Source of the DNA: Tessaracoccus aquimaris
GTDB lineage: Bacteria; Actinomycetota; Actinomycetes; Propionibacteriales; Propionibacteriaceae
Length of the DNA stretch: 64,000 bases
Direction of reading: 5' to 3'
Assembly (NCBI RefSeq): GCF_001997345.1
Contig: NZ_CP019606.1
Span: forward strand, 2,170,001-2,234,000
Part shown: positions 36,203 to 46,090 of the stretch, piece after piece
Layout of the letters: every line of letters starts with the position of its first letter
Numbering within the stretch: the first letter of the stretch is position 1
The notes under the pieces: generated by a model
Seen by the model: only the letters and a program-made list of their open reading frames with translations
Databases searched by the model: none
What the model was told of the DNA's origin: nothing
Made by a program: the position numbers and the translations under genes

Positions 36203-37291
36203 TCAGGCGAGGCGGGACGCGGCGGCGGCGATCCGCTCGTCGGTGCCCGTCAGCGCGATCCTGACGTGACGCGCGGCCGCGGGGCCGTAGAAGTCGCCAG
36301 GGGCCACCAGGATGCCGCGCTCGGCCAGCCAGGCGACCGTGTCGCGGCACGGCTCGCCGCGGGTCGCCCACAGGTACAGCGATCCCTCGGAGTGGTCGAT
36401 CCGGAAGCCTGCGGCCTCCAACGCGGGCCGAAGGACGGCGCGGCGCGCCAGGTAGCGCTGCCGCTGCTCCTCGACGTGCTCCCGGTCGCCAAGCAGCGCG
36501 ATCATGGCGCCCTGGATGGGACGCGGCACGATCATGCCGAGGTGCTTGCGCACGGCCACGAGTTCCTGCACGATCGCGGGGTCGCCCGCCACGAACCCGG
36601 CGCGGTAGCCGGCGGCGTTGGAGCGCTTCGAGAGCGAGTGGACGGCGAGCAGCCCCGTCAGGTCGCCGTCGTTGACGCGGGGGTCGAGCACCGAGACGGG
36701 CTCGGCGTCCCACGCGAACTCGCCGTAGCACTCGTCGCTTGCCAGCACCGCCCCCAGTTCGCGGGTGGCGGCGACGAAGGCGCGCAGTTCGTCGAGGCCC
36801 AGGATCCGCCCCGACGGGTTGGCGGGCGAGTTGATCCAGATCAGCCTGGCGTCGTCTGGGATGGACGACGGGTCGTCGAGCGCGACCGGTCGGGCCCCAG
36901 AGGTGAGCGCCCCCACCTCGTAGGTCGGGTAGGCGCATTCGGGGAACACGACGGCCTCGCCATGCCCGATGCCGAGCAGCGTCGGCAGCCAGCCAACCAG
37001 TTCCTTGGTGCCGACCACCGGCATCACCGACTCGTCGGTCAGCGGCACCGAGTGCCACCTGTCCTGCAGGTAGTCGACGATCGCGTGCCGGGTCTCAGGG
37101 GCGCCCCACACTGTGGGGTAGCCGGGCGAGTCACCGAACGCGGTGAGCGCGTCGATCGCGAGTTGGGGCGTCGGGTCGACCGGAGTGCCGACGGAGAGGT
37201 CGACGATGCCGTCGGGGTGCGCGGAGGCGGCGGCCTTGGCCCCGCTCAGCGTGTCCCAGGGGAAATCGGGCAGGCGGGAGCTCAGCCCCAT
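36203..37291 (-). CDS. dapC: N-succinyldiaminopimelate aminotransferase
   Basis: The 362-residue PLP-dependent class I/II aminotransferase begins MGLSSRLPDFPWDTLSGAK. The cofactor-binding landmarks are SPGYPTVWG, ECAYPTYEVG, INSPANPSGRILG, SDECYGEF and the Schiff-base Lys in HSLSKRSNAAGYR. With fdxA immediately upstream (1-nt gap) it matches the dapC-ferredoxin pair of mycobacteria, supporting DapC rather than another aminotransferase. ATG at 37291 is used instead of upstream in-frame codons that fall in fdxA. Its last 12 codons lie in a tandem duplication. Confidence 0.9.
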   Translation of the reverse strand: MGLSSRLPDFPWDTLSGAKAAASAHPDGIVDLSVGTPVDPTPQLAIDALTAFGDSPGYPTVWGAPETRHAIVDYLQDRWHSVPLTDESVMPVVGTKELVGWLPTLLGIGHGEAVVFPECAYPTYEVGALTSGARPVALDDPSSIPDDARLIWINSPANPSGRILGLDELRAFVAATRELGAVLASDECYGEFAWDAEPVSVLDPRVNDGDLTGLLAVHSLSKRSNAAGYRAGFVAGDPAIVQELVAVRKHLGMIVPRPIQGAMIALLGDREHVEEQRQRYLARRAVLRPALEAAGFRIDHSEGSLYLWATRGEPCRDTVAWLAERGILVAPGDFYGPAAARHVRIALTGTDERIAAAASRLA

Positions 37292-37292
37292 C

Positions 37293-37613
37293 TCACTGAG
37301 CCTGGGGCGGCAGCGCCTCAACGACGGGGTGGTCCTTGTCGATCACGCCGAGCTTGGCGGCGCCACCGGGCGAGCCGATGTCGTCGAAGAACTGGACGTT
37401 GACGTCGTAGTACTCGGCCTGCTCCTCGGGAACGTCGTCCTCGTAGTAGATGGCCTCGACGGGGCAGACGGGCTCGCACGCGCCGCAGTCCACGCACTCT
37501 TCGGGGTGGATGTAGAGCATCCGGTTGCCCTCGTAGATGCAGTCAACGGGACACTCTTCGACGCAGGCCCGATCCTTCACGTCAACGCATGGCAGACCGA
37601 TGATGTACGTCAC
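37293..37613 (-). CDS. fdxA: Ferredoxin (7Fe-8S type)
   Basis: The 106-residue protein has clusters bound by C9, C17, C21 (GLPCVDVKDRACVEECPVDC) and by the 4Fe-4S motif CVDCGACEPVCPVEAI. This is the classic FdxA/FdxC arrangement of actinobacteria, with an acidic C-terminal half. It acts as a low-potential electron carrier in the cytosol. The GTG start has a GAAGGAG ribosome site and precedes dapC in the same operon. Confidence 0.94.
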   Translation of the reverse strand: MTYIIGLPCVDVKDRACVEECPVDCIYEGNRMLYIHPEECVDCGACEPVCPVEAIYYEDDVPEEQAEYYDVNVQFFDDIGSPGGAAKLGVIDKDHPVVEALPPQAQ

Positions 37614-37685
37614 TTTGGTTCTCCTTCAGAGTGCTTGTGCGTGATTCAGCTTAGCGCTGCTTCGGGCGGGGGCCCCCGACGGCCA

Positions 37686-39389
37686 CTATTCGCACACGAT
37701 GCGGTCGCCCGCGTTGTACTTCCAGCTGTACTTCTCGGTCTTGGCGACCTTGCCGCCCTGCCAGAACTGCCTGCTCCACGAGGCGGTGAAGCCGCGGATC
37801 GGCGCCTGGGGCTCACACTTCGGGTCGCCCTTCACGGTGCGGGTGGTGCCGGTGTAGTAGTCGGACTTCGCGATCTCGGTCGAGGTGACCTTCTCCCACG
37901 TGGGCTTGGACCAGATCTCGAAGGTCAGCGAGCCCTTCTTGCCGGACGACGACGGGCTGATGTAGCCGCGGATCACCGCGGGATACTCGGTGTCGTTCTG
38001 GAAGCGCATGTCGAGCGAGCCGTAGTAGATCGTCGACTCGCGGCCCGCCGGGTAGCGGTCGAAGTAGAGGCTGTGGGGCTTGTGCTCGATGTCCTTGTAG
38101 CCGGCGAAGAAGCCCGCGTTGTACAGGGTCGTCGCGGCCTGCGAGATGCCTCCGCCGGACTCCTTGACGAGGCGGCCGCCGTTGATGACGTAGCCGTCGA
38201 CGAAGCCGTTTGCCGAGTTGCGCTCACCGAGGGCCTTGTTCAGCGAGAACGTCTCGCCGGGCATCAGCACCGTGCCGTTGACCAGTTCCGCGGCGCGGCC
38301 CAGGTTGGTGTTGCGGTAGGCGGCGTGCGGGTAGTTCGTGGTGAAGTCGCCGATGTTGGTGAACGCGCCGAGCGCGGTCGCCTTCTCGGTGGTGTACTCG
38401 GGCTGCTTGGTGGCGACCTCGATCTTGGCGGTGCGCTCCGCGCCGGAGGCGGTGGCTGCTTTCTCGACGGCTGCCACGAAGGACTTCTTGTCGATCTCCT
38501 CGCCGACCACGGCAGGCACGACCTTGACGCCGGCGCCGTCGAGCGCGAAGCTCGCGTCCTTGGCGGTGTTCAGCTTCAGTGCCTTCTGGGCCTCCGCAGT
38601 GGAGGCGAACAACTTGTCGGCGTCGAGTTTGCCGACGAGCTTGCCGTCCTGCTCGTCGAACGTGGCCGCCTCGGCCAGCGCGGCCGGGGTGATCTGCATG
38701 GAGGTGTCGTTGTGGGTCAGGGTCACGGGGCCGCTGACCAGCGGGTCGGCGAAGGAGGTGACGACCTCGTCGACCATCTTGTCGGTGACGGCCGGCTCGA
38801 CGGAGTCCACGACGGCCTCGACGTGGCCCTTGCCGTCGTCGAACGCTGCAGTGACGGCCTCGGTCGTCTTGGCGACGTTGAGGTTCTCGGCGTTGGCGGC
38901 CTCGGTGCGCACGACCTTGCCAGCGTCGAACTTGACGGTGGCGGGGACGCCCTCGACGTCGAACGTCTTCGCGTCGGCCTCGACGGCGGCGGTCAGCTTC
39001 GGCTGGTCGACCAGGCGCACCAGGTCGACGGAGCCGCCGCCGGTCAGCGAGTGCAGGATGTCCGCGGGGTTCCAACTGAACCCGCCTCCCGCTTCGGCGA
39101 CCGTCTTCTCGTAGTCGGCGATCAGGCCGGCCTGGGACGGGGTGATGCTGACGGAGCGGTCGCCCGCCGCGACGGTGATGGGCGCGTCGACCTTCGGGCC
39201 GAGTTCGGTGCGCAACTTCTCGACCGCCTGGTCGGGGGCGAGCCCTCCGATGGCGACGCCGTCGACCTCGGCCTTCGCGGGGACCTGATTGCCCGCCACG
39301 AAGTAGGACGCCACATATCCGCCGCCAAGGAGCACGACGGCTCCGCCGACGACCCCCAGAGCGATCTTCTTACCCTTATTCACCTGCAC
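37686..39389 (-). CDS. VanW-family protein with YoaR-like repeats
   Basis: The 567-residue protein has an N-terminal membrane helix (about 9-31). Two extracytoplasmic YoaR-like (peptidoglycan-binding 4-type) domains span roughly residues 40-330. The VanW domain follows at about 345-480 (ALGAFTNIGDFTTNYPHAAYRNTNLGRAAELVNGTVLMPGETFSLN, ISQAATTLYNAGFFAG). VanW proteins are associated with wall modification, but the reaction is unknown. The start may be GTG at 39389 or at 39383, which has better ribosome-site spacing. Confidence 0.85.
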   Translation of the reverse strand: MQVNKGKKIALGVVGGAVVLLGGGYVASYFVAGNQVPAKAEVDGVAIGGLAPDQAVEKLRTELGPKVDAPITVAAGDRSVSITPSQAGLIADYEKTVAEAGGGFSWNPADILHSLTGGGSVDLVRLVDQPKLTAAVEADAKTFDVEGVPATVKFDAGKVVRTEAANAENLNVAKTTEAVTAAFDDGKGHVEAVVDSVEPAVTDKMVDEVVTSFADPLVSGPVTLTHNDTSMQITPAALAEAATFDEQDGKLVGKLDADKLFASTAEAQKALKLNTAKDASFALDGAGVKVVPAVVGEEIDKKSFVAAVEKAATASGAERTAKIEVATKQPEYTTEKATALGAFTNIGDFTTNYPHAAYRNTNLGRAAELVNGTVLMPGETFSLNKALGERNSANGFVDGYVINGGRLVKESGGGISQAATTLYNAGFFAGYKDIEHKPHSLYFDRYPAGRESTIYYGSLDMRFQNDTEYPAVIRGYISPSSSGKKGSLTFEIWSKPTWEKVTSTEIAKSDYYTGTTRTVKGDPKCEPQAPIRGFTASWSRQFWQGGKVAKTEKYSWKYNAGDRIVCE

Positions 39390-39464
39390 CCCTCGAAGCC
39401 CTGATGGCCAAAAACGTCTCCCATGCTACGAAACCCTCGGCTCGTCCACCTAAACGAAGGTGTG

Positions 39465-41140
39465 TCACGCGGTCCTGATCCGCCACGGCATCGCCAGGAC
39501 GCCGGGCGTTTCGATGCCGAGCCGTGCCGCGACCGCGGCGAACTCCGACTCGACGCTCGGCAGGTGTGCGCCGCCCGCCGCGGACTCCGAGGAGGTCGCG
39601 GGCTTGAACATCGCGATGAAGCCAGGGTCGCCGATGTGGCTCAGGCGGACCTTGTCGACGTCGACCCCGGCCAGCGCGGCGGCGCGCTCGACGGCGATGC
39701 GCTGCCCCCGATGTGGTCGACGAGGCCGCCTTCCTTGGCGTCGGCGCCCGTCCAGACCCGGCCGCGGGCGAGCCGCTCGAGGTCGTCGTAGGCCATGCCG
39801 CGGTCGGCGGCCGCGAAGGTCGTGAAGTCCAGGTAGACGCGGTCCAGGAAGCGGTTGAGGCGTTCCCAGTCAGCCTCGGAGAACTCGTGGGCGCTGGAGA
39901 AGGTGCCTGCTGCCGCGCCGATGTCGACGGTCTCGCGGATCAGGCCGAGCTTGTCGTACAGGCCGGCGGTGACCATCTTGCCCGCGAGGACGCCGATCGA
40001 GCCGGTCAGGGTGGTGGCCTGCGCGACGATCTCGTTGGCGCCCATCGAGACGTAGTAGCCGCCGGAGGCCGCGACGGACTCCATGTGCGCGACGACCGGC
40101 TTGCCCGCCTCCTTCAGTCGCAGCACGGAGCGGCGGATGAAGTCGGAGGCGACGGCGGAGCCGCCGGGTGAGTCGACGGAGAACACGACGGCCTTGACGT
40201 CGTCGTCGCGAAGCGCGGCGCGCAACTGCTCGTCGACGACGTCGGCGCCCGCCTGCTGGCCGCCGGTGACGCTTCGGGCGCCGCGTCCGGTCACGATCGC
40301 GCCGCGCAGTTGCACCAGGGCGATCTTGGGCTGCTTCGGGCGGAACTTCTTGGCCAGTTCCGCCTTGTTGGAGTAGCGCTGCGCGAACAGCAGCGACTCG
40401 GGCTCGACGCCCCAGGCGGTGAGCACCGAGGTGTAGGCCTCGTCGCGGTAGCCGATGTGGTCGATCAGGCCCAGGTCCTTGGCGCGCTCGGGCTCGATCG
40501 GCGAGTCGTTGACCGCCTCCCAGACGGCGTCAGCGCTGAGGCTGCGGCGGCGGGCGATGTCGCCGACCAGCGACTCGACGATTGACTGGCCGAGCCGGGT
40601 GGTCATCTCGCGCTGCGGCTCTGTGACGTGGTCGGCGGCGTAGGTGTTGGCGGCGGTCTTGTACTCGTAGCGCTGCCCGAACTGCGGCTCGACGCCGACC
40701 TTGTTCAGCAGGCCCTTGAGCAGCGTCACGCTCAGCTCGATGCCCTCGATGCACACCGCGCCGGTCGGCTGGAGCCAGATCTCCTGCGCGGCGGTCGCAA
40801 GGTGGTAAGCGCCGAGCCCGCTCGTCAGTTCGCCGAACGACTCGGCCCAGGCCATCGTCTTCTTCTTGGTGCCGAACTCCTCGACGAGTCCGGCCACCTC
40901 TTCGGCGTGGGCCAGCGTCACCGAGGTGGGCACGGCGTGCACGATCAGGCCGACGACCCGCTCGTCGTCCGCCGCGACCCGCAGGTGGTCGCGCAGCCCG
41001 CTGAGCGTTGCCGAGTTGATCAGTTGGAGTGCCTGGAGTGGGTTGGAAGGCCGCGCGGCAAGCACCCCGCGCGCCATGTCGAGTTCGAGGACGATCGGCT
41101 TGTCTCCGGTGACCTTGCTGAGGATGTCGCTGATTCCCAT
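39465..41140 (-). pseudogene. sppA: Signal peptide peptidase SppA (67K type), single frameshift
   Basis: A tandem ClpP-fold protease of the long SppA type. The N-terminal half contains the KKTMAWAESFGELTSGLGAYHLATAA region with the Lys-side catalytic environment. The C-terminal half contains VFSVDSPGGSAVASDF and MESVAASGGYYVSMGA with the nucleophile Ser. Near 39703-39712 a G-run is one short; adding G continues GLVDHIGG-QRIAVERAAALAG and ends at 39465, giving ~558 residues. ATG at 41140 is 6 nt after a TAAGCT -10 box (41147-41152). It is probably functional if the base is an error. Confidence 0.85.
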
Positions 41141-41188
41141 TGGTCCAGCTTACGGACCCCTCCAACCAGGCTCGGGGCGGCTCTCGCC

Positions 41189-42565
41189 TTGAGCATGTTT
41201 GGTTGCTGGTTCCGCACCCTGACAAGTGTTAACGCGGCGGTTTCAAGTGGTCGACGCAACGTTGAGTATTTGTTGGAGTGTTTCAGCGGGGGTGGCGAAG
41301 TTCAAGACCTTGCGGGGTCTGTTGTTGAGGCTGGTCTCCATGTCGGCGATCTCTTGATCGGTCACGGTGGTGAAATCAGTGCCCTTCGGGAAGAAATCTC
41401 TGATGAGTCCGTTCCCGTTCTCGTTGGTGGGCCGCTGCCAGGGCGAGTGAGGATCACAGAAGAACACCCGGATACCGCTCGCGATCGTGAACTGAGCATG
41501 CCGGGCCATCTCGACTCCTTGGTCCCAGGTCAACGTCTTGAACGCCGCGGCGGGGAGCCGGTGGATCATCTCCTGCAGCCGGTCAGTGACGGTGACCGAG
41601 TCATGGGTATCGAGCCTGGAGATCAGCGTGAACCGTGAAGCGCGTTCGTTCAGGGTGATCAACGCCGAACGCGAGTCGCGGCCGATCACGAGGTCACCTT
41701 CCCAATGGCCAGGTACTGCCCGATCGAGGGCTTCGACTGGTCGGGCAGTGATGATCGTGTCAGGCCCGATCCAGGACCTGGACGACACCGGCGCGCCGAC
41801 CAGTTTCGACTGCGGTTTGCGGCTCTTCCGGCCTGACCGGAGTGCCTTCTCCACGGTCAGTTCATGCCGGAGCGCGCCAGCCCCTTGAACGTAGAGCGCC
41901 TGATAGATCGTTTCGTGGCTCACCCACATATCCTGCCGGTCAGGGAACTGTCGTTTCAGTCGTCCAGCGATCTGTTCGGGAGAGTACCGCCCGCTCAAAC
42001 CGGTGATCACCTCCCGGCGCAGTGGTGTCCCGGGACCAAGCTTCGAGGGTCGTGGTCGTCGAGCGGCAGCCTGCCTGGCGCGCTGGGCGGGTCTGGCCCG
42101 ATACCGGCCAGGAACCCGTCGAACCTCACGCGACACCGTTGACCGATGCACCCCGAGCACGGCAGCAATCTTCGATTGGGACCAGCCGTCCCGGAGTCGG
42201 ACCTCGATCACGACCCGAGCTTCCCGGGTCAAACACCCTCGCGGGTCGACCCAGTCAGCCTCCTCGATCTGAGGCTCGATCCGTTGCAGGGGACGTTTAC
42301 GTCGATGCTCCGCCGCTCCTGGGACACCACCTAAACGGCCAACTTGGAAACTCATACCAGCGAGCTTGGCCCACCTCCGCACACTCGCGTGACCAATCCC
42401 GGTCTCCCGCGCTACCGCGAACCCAGACTCACCCCCAGCGATCCTGGCTAACACCATCTCCCGAACCACACCCGGATACGACACAACAACCCTCCAACCA
42501 AGTTGTTGCACCCACCACCTGAGCCCGCCCGCCAACATCGGAAACCAGTTACCAAACATGCTCAA
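41189..42565 (-). mobile_element. IS30-family insertion sequence, 1377 bp
   Basis: The inverted repeats start TTGAGCATGTTTGGT, differ at two bases, then match CTGGTT and CCG, for about 26 bp at each end. The 413-residue transposase fills most of the element. A target duplication is not clear (left flank GCC, right flank ACC). The first 15 bp are also the ends of two 80-bp non-coding elements in this window (4601-4680 and 49068-49147). Confidence 0.85.
41243..42484 (-). CDS. IS30-family transposase
   Basis: The 413-residue protein has a helix-turn-helix start ([34 protein letters not shown] and [27 protein letters not shown]). An rve/DDE catalytic core follows: [29 protein letters not shown] and [25 protein letters not shown] carry the D, D and E. 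GTG at 42484 is chosen because GGAGG (42491-42495) lies 6 nt upstream. The frame stays open into the terminal repeat, so TTG 42565 is possible but unlikely. No disruption is visible. Confidence 0.92.
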   Translation of the reverse strand: MSYPGVVREMVLARIAGGESGFAVARETGIGHASVRRWAKLAGMSFQVGRLGGVPGAAEHRRKRPLQRIEPQIEEADWVDPRGCLTREARVVIEVRLRDGWSQSKIAAVLGVHRSTVSREVRRVPGRYRARPAQRARQAAARRPRPSKLGPGTPLRREVITGLSGRYSPEQIAGRLKRQFPDRQDMWVSHETIYQALYVQGAGALRHELTVEKALRSGRKSRKPQSKLVGAPVSSRSWIGPDTIITARPVEALDRAVPGHWEGDLVIGRDSRSALITLNERASRFTLISRLDTHDSVTVTDRLQEMIHRLPAAAFKTLTWDQGVEMARHAQFTIASGIRVFFCDPHSPWQRPTNENGNGLIRDFFPKGTDFTTVTDQEIADMETSLNNRPRKVLNFATPAETLQQILNVASTT

Positions 42566-42601
42566 ACCCGACGCCCGACCACCGCACCCCGGGGACGCGA
42601 A

Positions 42602-42630
42602 CGGGGCCCTCCCCGAAGGGAAGGGCCCCG
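42602..42630 (-). terminator. Intrinsic terminator after tkt
   Basis: A GC-rich 13-position stem with one mismatch (CGGGGCCCTCCCC, loop GAA, GGGAAGGGCCCCG) sits 11 nt past the tkt stop. Confidence 0.75.
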
Positions 42631-42640
42631 AAGCGTTGAA

Positions 42641-44698
42641 TCAGGAAAGGACCGACTTGGCCGCGTCGACCACGTGGTCGGCGGTGAAGCCGAACTCCTC
42701 GAACAGCTTGCCGCCGGCCGCGGAGGCGCCGAAGTGCTCGATGCTCACAGAGGTGCCCTTAGGCCCGACGTACTTCGACCAGCCCATCGCGATGCCCGCC
42801 TCGACGGAGACGCGTGCGGTGACGTCGGCGGGAAGCACCGACTCCTTGTACTCGTCGCTCTGCTCGTCGAACCATTCCTGGCACGGCATCGACACGACGC
42901 GGGTGCCGACGCCCTCGGCCTGAAGCTTCTCCTGCGCGTCAAGGGCGACCGAGAGTTCGGAGCCGGTGCCGATCAGGATCACCTGCACGTCGCCGGTGGC
43001 CTCGCTGACGACGTAGGCGCCCTGCGCGACGCCCTCGGCCGAGGCGTACGTGTCGCCGCGCGGGATCGTCGGGAGGTCCTGACGCGACAGGATGAGGCCT
43101 GCCGGGTGATCGGTGCGACGCAGGATCTCGCCCCACGCGACCGAGGTCTCGTTGGCGTCCGACGGGCGCACGATCGAGAGGCCCGGGATGGCGCGCAGCG
43201 CGGCCAGGTGCTCGATCGGCTGGTGCGTCGGGCCGTCCTCGCCGACGCCGACCGAGTCGTGCGTCCACACGAAGATCGAGTCGAGGTTCATCAGCGCCGC
43301 GAGGCGGACGGCGGGGCGCATGTAGTCGGCGAAGACCAGGAAGGTGCCACCGTAGGCGCGGGTCAGCCCGGACAGGTTGATGCCGTTGAGGACACCGCCC
43401 ATCGCGTGCTCACGGATGCCGAAGTGCAGCGTCCGGCCGTACTTGTCGCCCGGCCAGTCCTTCGAGACGCGGTTGTCGGGCAGGAACGACTTCTGGCCCT
43501 TCATGGTGGTGTTGTTCGAGCCCGCGAGGTCGGCGGAGCCGCCCCACAGCTCGGGAAGCTGGTCTGCGAGTTCGGCGAGCACCTCACCGGAGGCGGCGCG
43601 GGTGGACTTCTTGCCCTCCTCGAACACAGGAAGCTTCAGGTCCTCGGGCAGCTTGCGGGCCTCGACGCGCTGCAGCAGCGCGACGCGCTCCGGGTTGGCG
43701 TCGACCCAGGAGGCGAAGCGGGCGTCCCATGCCTCACGGGCGGCCTTGCCGCGGGCGGCGAGGTTGGCGCGGGTCGCGTCGACGAGGTCCTGCTCGACAC
43801 CGAAGGGCTTCTGCTCGAACTTGAGCAGGTCCTTCAGCGCTGCGATCTCGTCGCCGCCGATCTTCGAGCCGTGGATCGAGTGCTGGCCCTGCTTGTTCGG
43901 CAGCGGCCACCCGATGACGGTGGTGAGGCGGATGTAGCTGGGCTTGTCGGTGACGGCCTTTGCTGCCTCGATGGCGTCGTAGAGCGCCTGGAGATCTTCC
44001 TTGTACTCGGTGCCGCCATGGGTCCAGTCGACGTGCTGCACGTGCCAGCCGTAGGATGCGTAGCGGGCGTCGACGTCCTCGTTGAACGCGATGTCGGTGT
44101 CGCCCTCGATCGTGATCCGGTTGTCGTCGTAGATCAGCACGAGGTTGCCGAGTTCCTGCGTGCCCGCCAGCGACGACGCCTCGGACGAGACGCCCTCCTG
44201 CAGGCAGCCGTCACCGGCGACCGTGTAGACGAAGTGATCGAAGACGGACTCGCCCGCGGGTGCCTCGGGGTCGTAGACGCCGTGCTCGCGGCGGGCGGCC
44301 ATCGCCATGCCAACCGCGTTGGAGATGCCTGCGCCCAGCGGGCCGGTGGTGCACTCGACGAAGTCGGTGTGGCCGTACTCGGGGTGTCCGGGGGTCTTGG
44401 AGCCCCAGGTGCGCAGCGACTCAATGTCGCTCAACTCGAGCCCGAGGCCGCCGAGGTAGAGCTGCGCGTACTGCAGCATCGACGCGTGGCCGGCGGACAG
44501 GACGAAGCGGTCGCGACCGATCCAGGCCGAGTCCTGGGGATCGGTGTTCATCACCTTCTGGTACAGCAGGTAAGCCACGGGGGCCAGGGATACGGGAGTG
44601 CCAGGGTGCCCGTTTCCGGTCTTCTCGACCGCATCGACAGCGAGGATTCGGGCCGTGTCGACGGCGCGAGCGTCCTGTTCGGTCCACTCAAGAGTCAC
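42641..44698 (-). CDS. tkt: Transketolase
   Basis: The 685-residue thiamine-diphosphate enzyme of the pentose phosphate pathway has [42 protein letters not shown], the cofactor motif [13 protein letters not shown]...DDNRITIEG, and the pyrimidine-domain Glu in [39 protein letters not shown] follows. Length and motif order are complete. GTG at 44698 is the start. The usual tal-zwf partners are not adjacent; the IS30-family element occupies the downstream side. Confidence 0.96.
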   Translation of the reverse strand: MTLEWTEQDARAVDTARILAVDAVEKTGNGHPGTPVSLAPVAYLLYQKVMNTDPQDSAWIGRDRFVLSAGHASMLQYAQLYLGGLGLELSDIESLRTWGSKTPGHPEYGHTDFVECTTGPLGAGISNAVGMAMAARREHGVYDPEAPAGESVFDHFVYTVAGDGCLQEGVSSEASSLAGTQELGNLVLIYDDNRITIEGDTDIAFNEDVDARYASYGWHVQHVDWTHGGTEYKEDLQALYDAIEAAKAVTDKPSYIRLTTVIGWPLPNKQGQHSIHGSKIGGDEIAALKDLLKFEQKPFGVEQDLVDATRANLAARGKAAREAWDARFASWVDANPERVALLQRVEARKLPEDLKLPVFEEGKKSTRAASGEVLAELADQLPELWGGSADLAGSNNTTMKGQKSFLPDNRVSKDWPGDKYGRTLHFGIREHAMGGVLNGINLSGLTRAYGGTFLVFADYMRPAVRLAALMNLDSIFVWTHDSVGVGEDGPTHQPIEHLAALRAIPGLSIVRPSDANETSVAWGEILRRTDHPAGLILSRQDLPTIPRGDTYASAEGVAQGAYVVSEATGDVQVILIGTGSELSVALDAQEKLQAEGVGTRVVSMPCQEWFDEQSDEYKESVLPADVTARVSVEAGIAMGWSKYVGPKGTSVSIEHFGASAAGGKLFEEFGFTADHVVDAAKSVLS

Positions 44699-44789
44699 AG
44701 TTTGTCCTAACTACTTTGTTTGTCCGCGGCTTACAAGTGCAGAGCCTACCGCGCACCGCTTTTCGGCCTGGGTGTGGCCCAATGGACGG

Positions 44790-44999
44790 CTACTCGGCAG
44801 GCGGGTAGAACAGGAAGCCGGTCGACGCGTCGAGGTCAGTGATGCTCGGGGCGGCAGCACCGTTCTCGTCGTCGGTGGGGTCCTGGCTCTGGCCCTTCCG
44901 TCCCGCCTCGAAGGGGCGGACGGTCTCGCCGATGGCCTCCCTGACCTGCTTCTGGAGGTCGTCGCCCTCGGTGGGCTTGAACTTACGGGTCTCTGCCAT
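44790..44999 (-). CDS. Small hypothetical acidic protein
   Basis: The 69-residue protein MAETRKFKPTEGDDLQKQVREAIGETVRPFEAG... has a disordered acidic, polar composition, no membrane helix and no recognised domain. The ATG shares its A with the stop of the upstream phosphoribosyltransferase (TGATG), so it is co-translated. It could be an accessory or regulatory peptide of that enzyme. The longer in-frame extension upstream is the shadow of the transferase. Confidence 0.6.
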   Translation of the reverse strand: MAETRKFKPTEGDDLQKQVREAIGETVRPFEAGRKGQSQDPTDDENGAAAPSITDLDASTGFLFYPPAE

Positions 45000-45502
45000 C
45001 ACTGCTCCTTCGTCACGGGTGGCTGGGCCGACCAGGGGAAGACGATCCAGTCGTCGGTGGCCTTCCACACGAAGTCGGGGGCGACGATGGTGCGGGGCTT
45101 GGAGTAGAGCACCGCCGAGCGCACCTCGGCGCCGAAGCCGCGCAGCAGTTTGATGACCAGGCCGAGCGTGCGACCGGAGTCGGCCACGTCGTCGACGACC
45201 AGGATCCGCTGCCCGGCGATCGCGTCGGTGTCCAGCATCGGGGCGAGCAGCACCGGGTCGGGAAGGGTCTCGTTGACGTCGGTGTAGAACTCGACGTTGA
45301 TGGCGTCGGTGAGCTTCACGCCCATCGCGTAGGTCATCGCACCTGCAAGGGTGAGGCCACCGCGGGCGACCGCGATGATCGTCTGGGCCTCGAAGCCTGA
45401 GTCGACCACAGCCTGGGACAGCTCGCGCGCCGCGTCGCCGAAGCCCTCCCAGGTCAGGATTTCCTTGTCGGTCAGGTCGGTCGCGTCCGCGTGATAAGCC
45501 AT
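44999..45502 (-). CDS. Phosphoribosyltransferase (xanthine-guanine type)
   Basis: The 167-residue type I PRTase has the PRPP-binding motif ILVVDDVADSGRTLGLV, a flexible-loop region DTDAIAGQ and a hood ending WKATDDWIVFPWS typical of Gpt-like proteins. The likely reaction is purine base salvage with PRPP, but substrate choice cannot be read directly. ATG at 45502 (MAYHADATD) is 7 nt after a TACGAT -10 box (45510-45515), which selects it over the ATG 9 nt upstream. Confidence 0.8.
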   Translation of the reverse strand: MAYHADATDLTDKEILTWEGFGDAARELSQAVVDSGFEAQTIIAVARGGLTLAGAMTYAMGVKLTDAINVEFYTDVNETLPDPVLLAPMLDTDAIAGQRILVVDDVADSGRTLGLVIKLLRGFGAEVRSAVLYSKPRTIVAPDFVWKATDDWIVFPWSAQPPVTKEQ

Positions 45503-45525
45503 GGTCGCCATCGTAGTGGGCCTCG

Positions 45526-46020
45526 TCAGGCCAGCACGAGGGTGACGAAGACCACGTCAAGCCAACGGTCGAACTTCCGGCCGACCTCGGGGAGCTTGCC
45601 GGAAACCTCGAACCCGAGCCGTTCATGGAAGGCGATCGACTCCGAGTTGGCCGCGTCGATGACGCCCACCATGACGTGCACGCGGTTGCCTCGGGCGACG
45701 TCGATCAGGGCGTTCATCAGCATCCGGCCCAGCCCAGCGGCGCGGTGCCCCGTCGAGATGTAGACGCTGTGCTCGACGGTGTAGGCGTACCCGCCGAGCG
45801 AGCGAAAGCTGCCGTAGCTGGCGTAGCCGATGACGACGCCGTCGTCCTCCAACACGAGCACCGGGTGGTTCTCGGCGGCGAGTCGGTCGAACCAGGCGCG
45901 CCGGTCGGCGACGGTGACGGGCTCGAGCGCGTAGGACGCGGTAGTTCCGACGCCAGCCTCGTTGTAGATCTCAGTGATGGCCGGGATGTCGTTGTGGGTG
46001 GCTGGGCGAATCGTCGGCAT
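45526..46020 (-). CDS. GNAT acetyltransferase, phosphinothricin-acetyltransferase-like
   Basis: The 164-residue protein begins MPTIRPATHNDIPAITEIYNEAG. VIGYASYGSFRS, EHSVYISTGHRAAGLGRMLMNALIDVA (acetyl-CoA motif A) and IAFHERLGFEVSGKLPEVGRKFDRWLDVVF follow, the last being diagnostic for the Pat/YwnH group. It may acetylate a small amine such as phosphinothricin or methionine sulfoximine. ATG at 46020 lies 6 nt after a TAGGAT -10 box (46027-46032). Confidence 0.86.
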   Translation of the reverse strand: MPTIRPATHNDIPAITEIYNEAGVGTTASYALEPVTVADRRAWFDRLAAENHPVLVLEDDGVVIGYASYGSFRSLGGYAYTVEHSVYISTGHRAAGLGRMLMNALIDVARGNRVHVMVGVIDAANSESIAFHERLGFEVSGKLPEVGRKFDRWLDVVFVTLVLA

Positions 46021-46026
46021 GGGCTC

Positions 46027-46083
46027 ATCCTAATTCGCCGCGACTGGGCCGCGCGGCGCGTCCGCGGCCCCGGACGATAGCGT
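46027..46083. promoter_or_regulatory. Divergent leaderless -10 boxes (GNAT / epimerase)
   Basis: TAGGAT (minus, 46027-46032) and TAGCGT (plus, 46078-46083) lie 6 and 7 nt from the divergent start codons in a 70-bp gap. Confidence 0.6.
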
Positions 46084-46090
46084 TGGGGCC

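Noticed and set aside
37143-39404. A 753-codon plus-strand frame opposite the VanW gene
   Set aside because: Typical antisense shadow in GC-rich DNA. The minus-strand VanW protein has clear domains, while this frame shows only low-complexity Gly/Val/Arg/Leu text.
42503-44710. A 735-codon plus-strand frame opposite tkt
   Set aside because: Shadow of transketolase, with no recognisable protein features.
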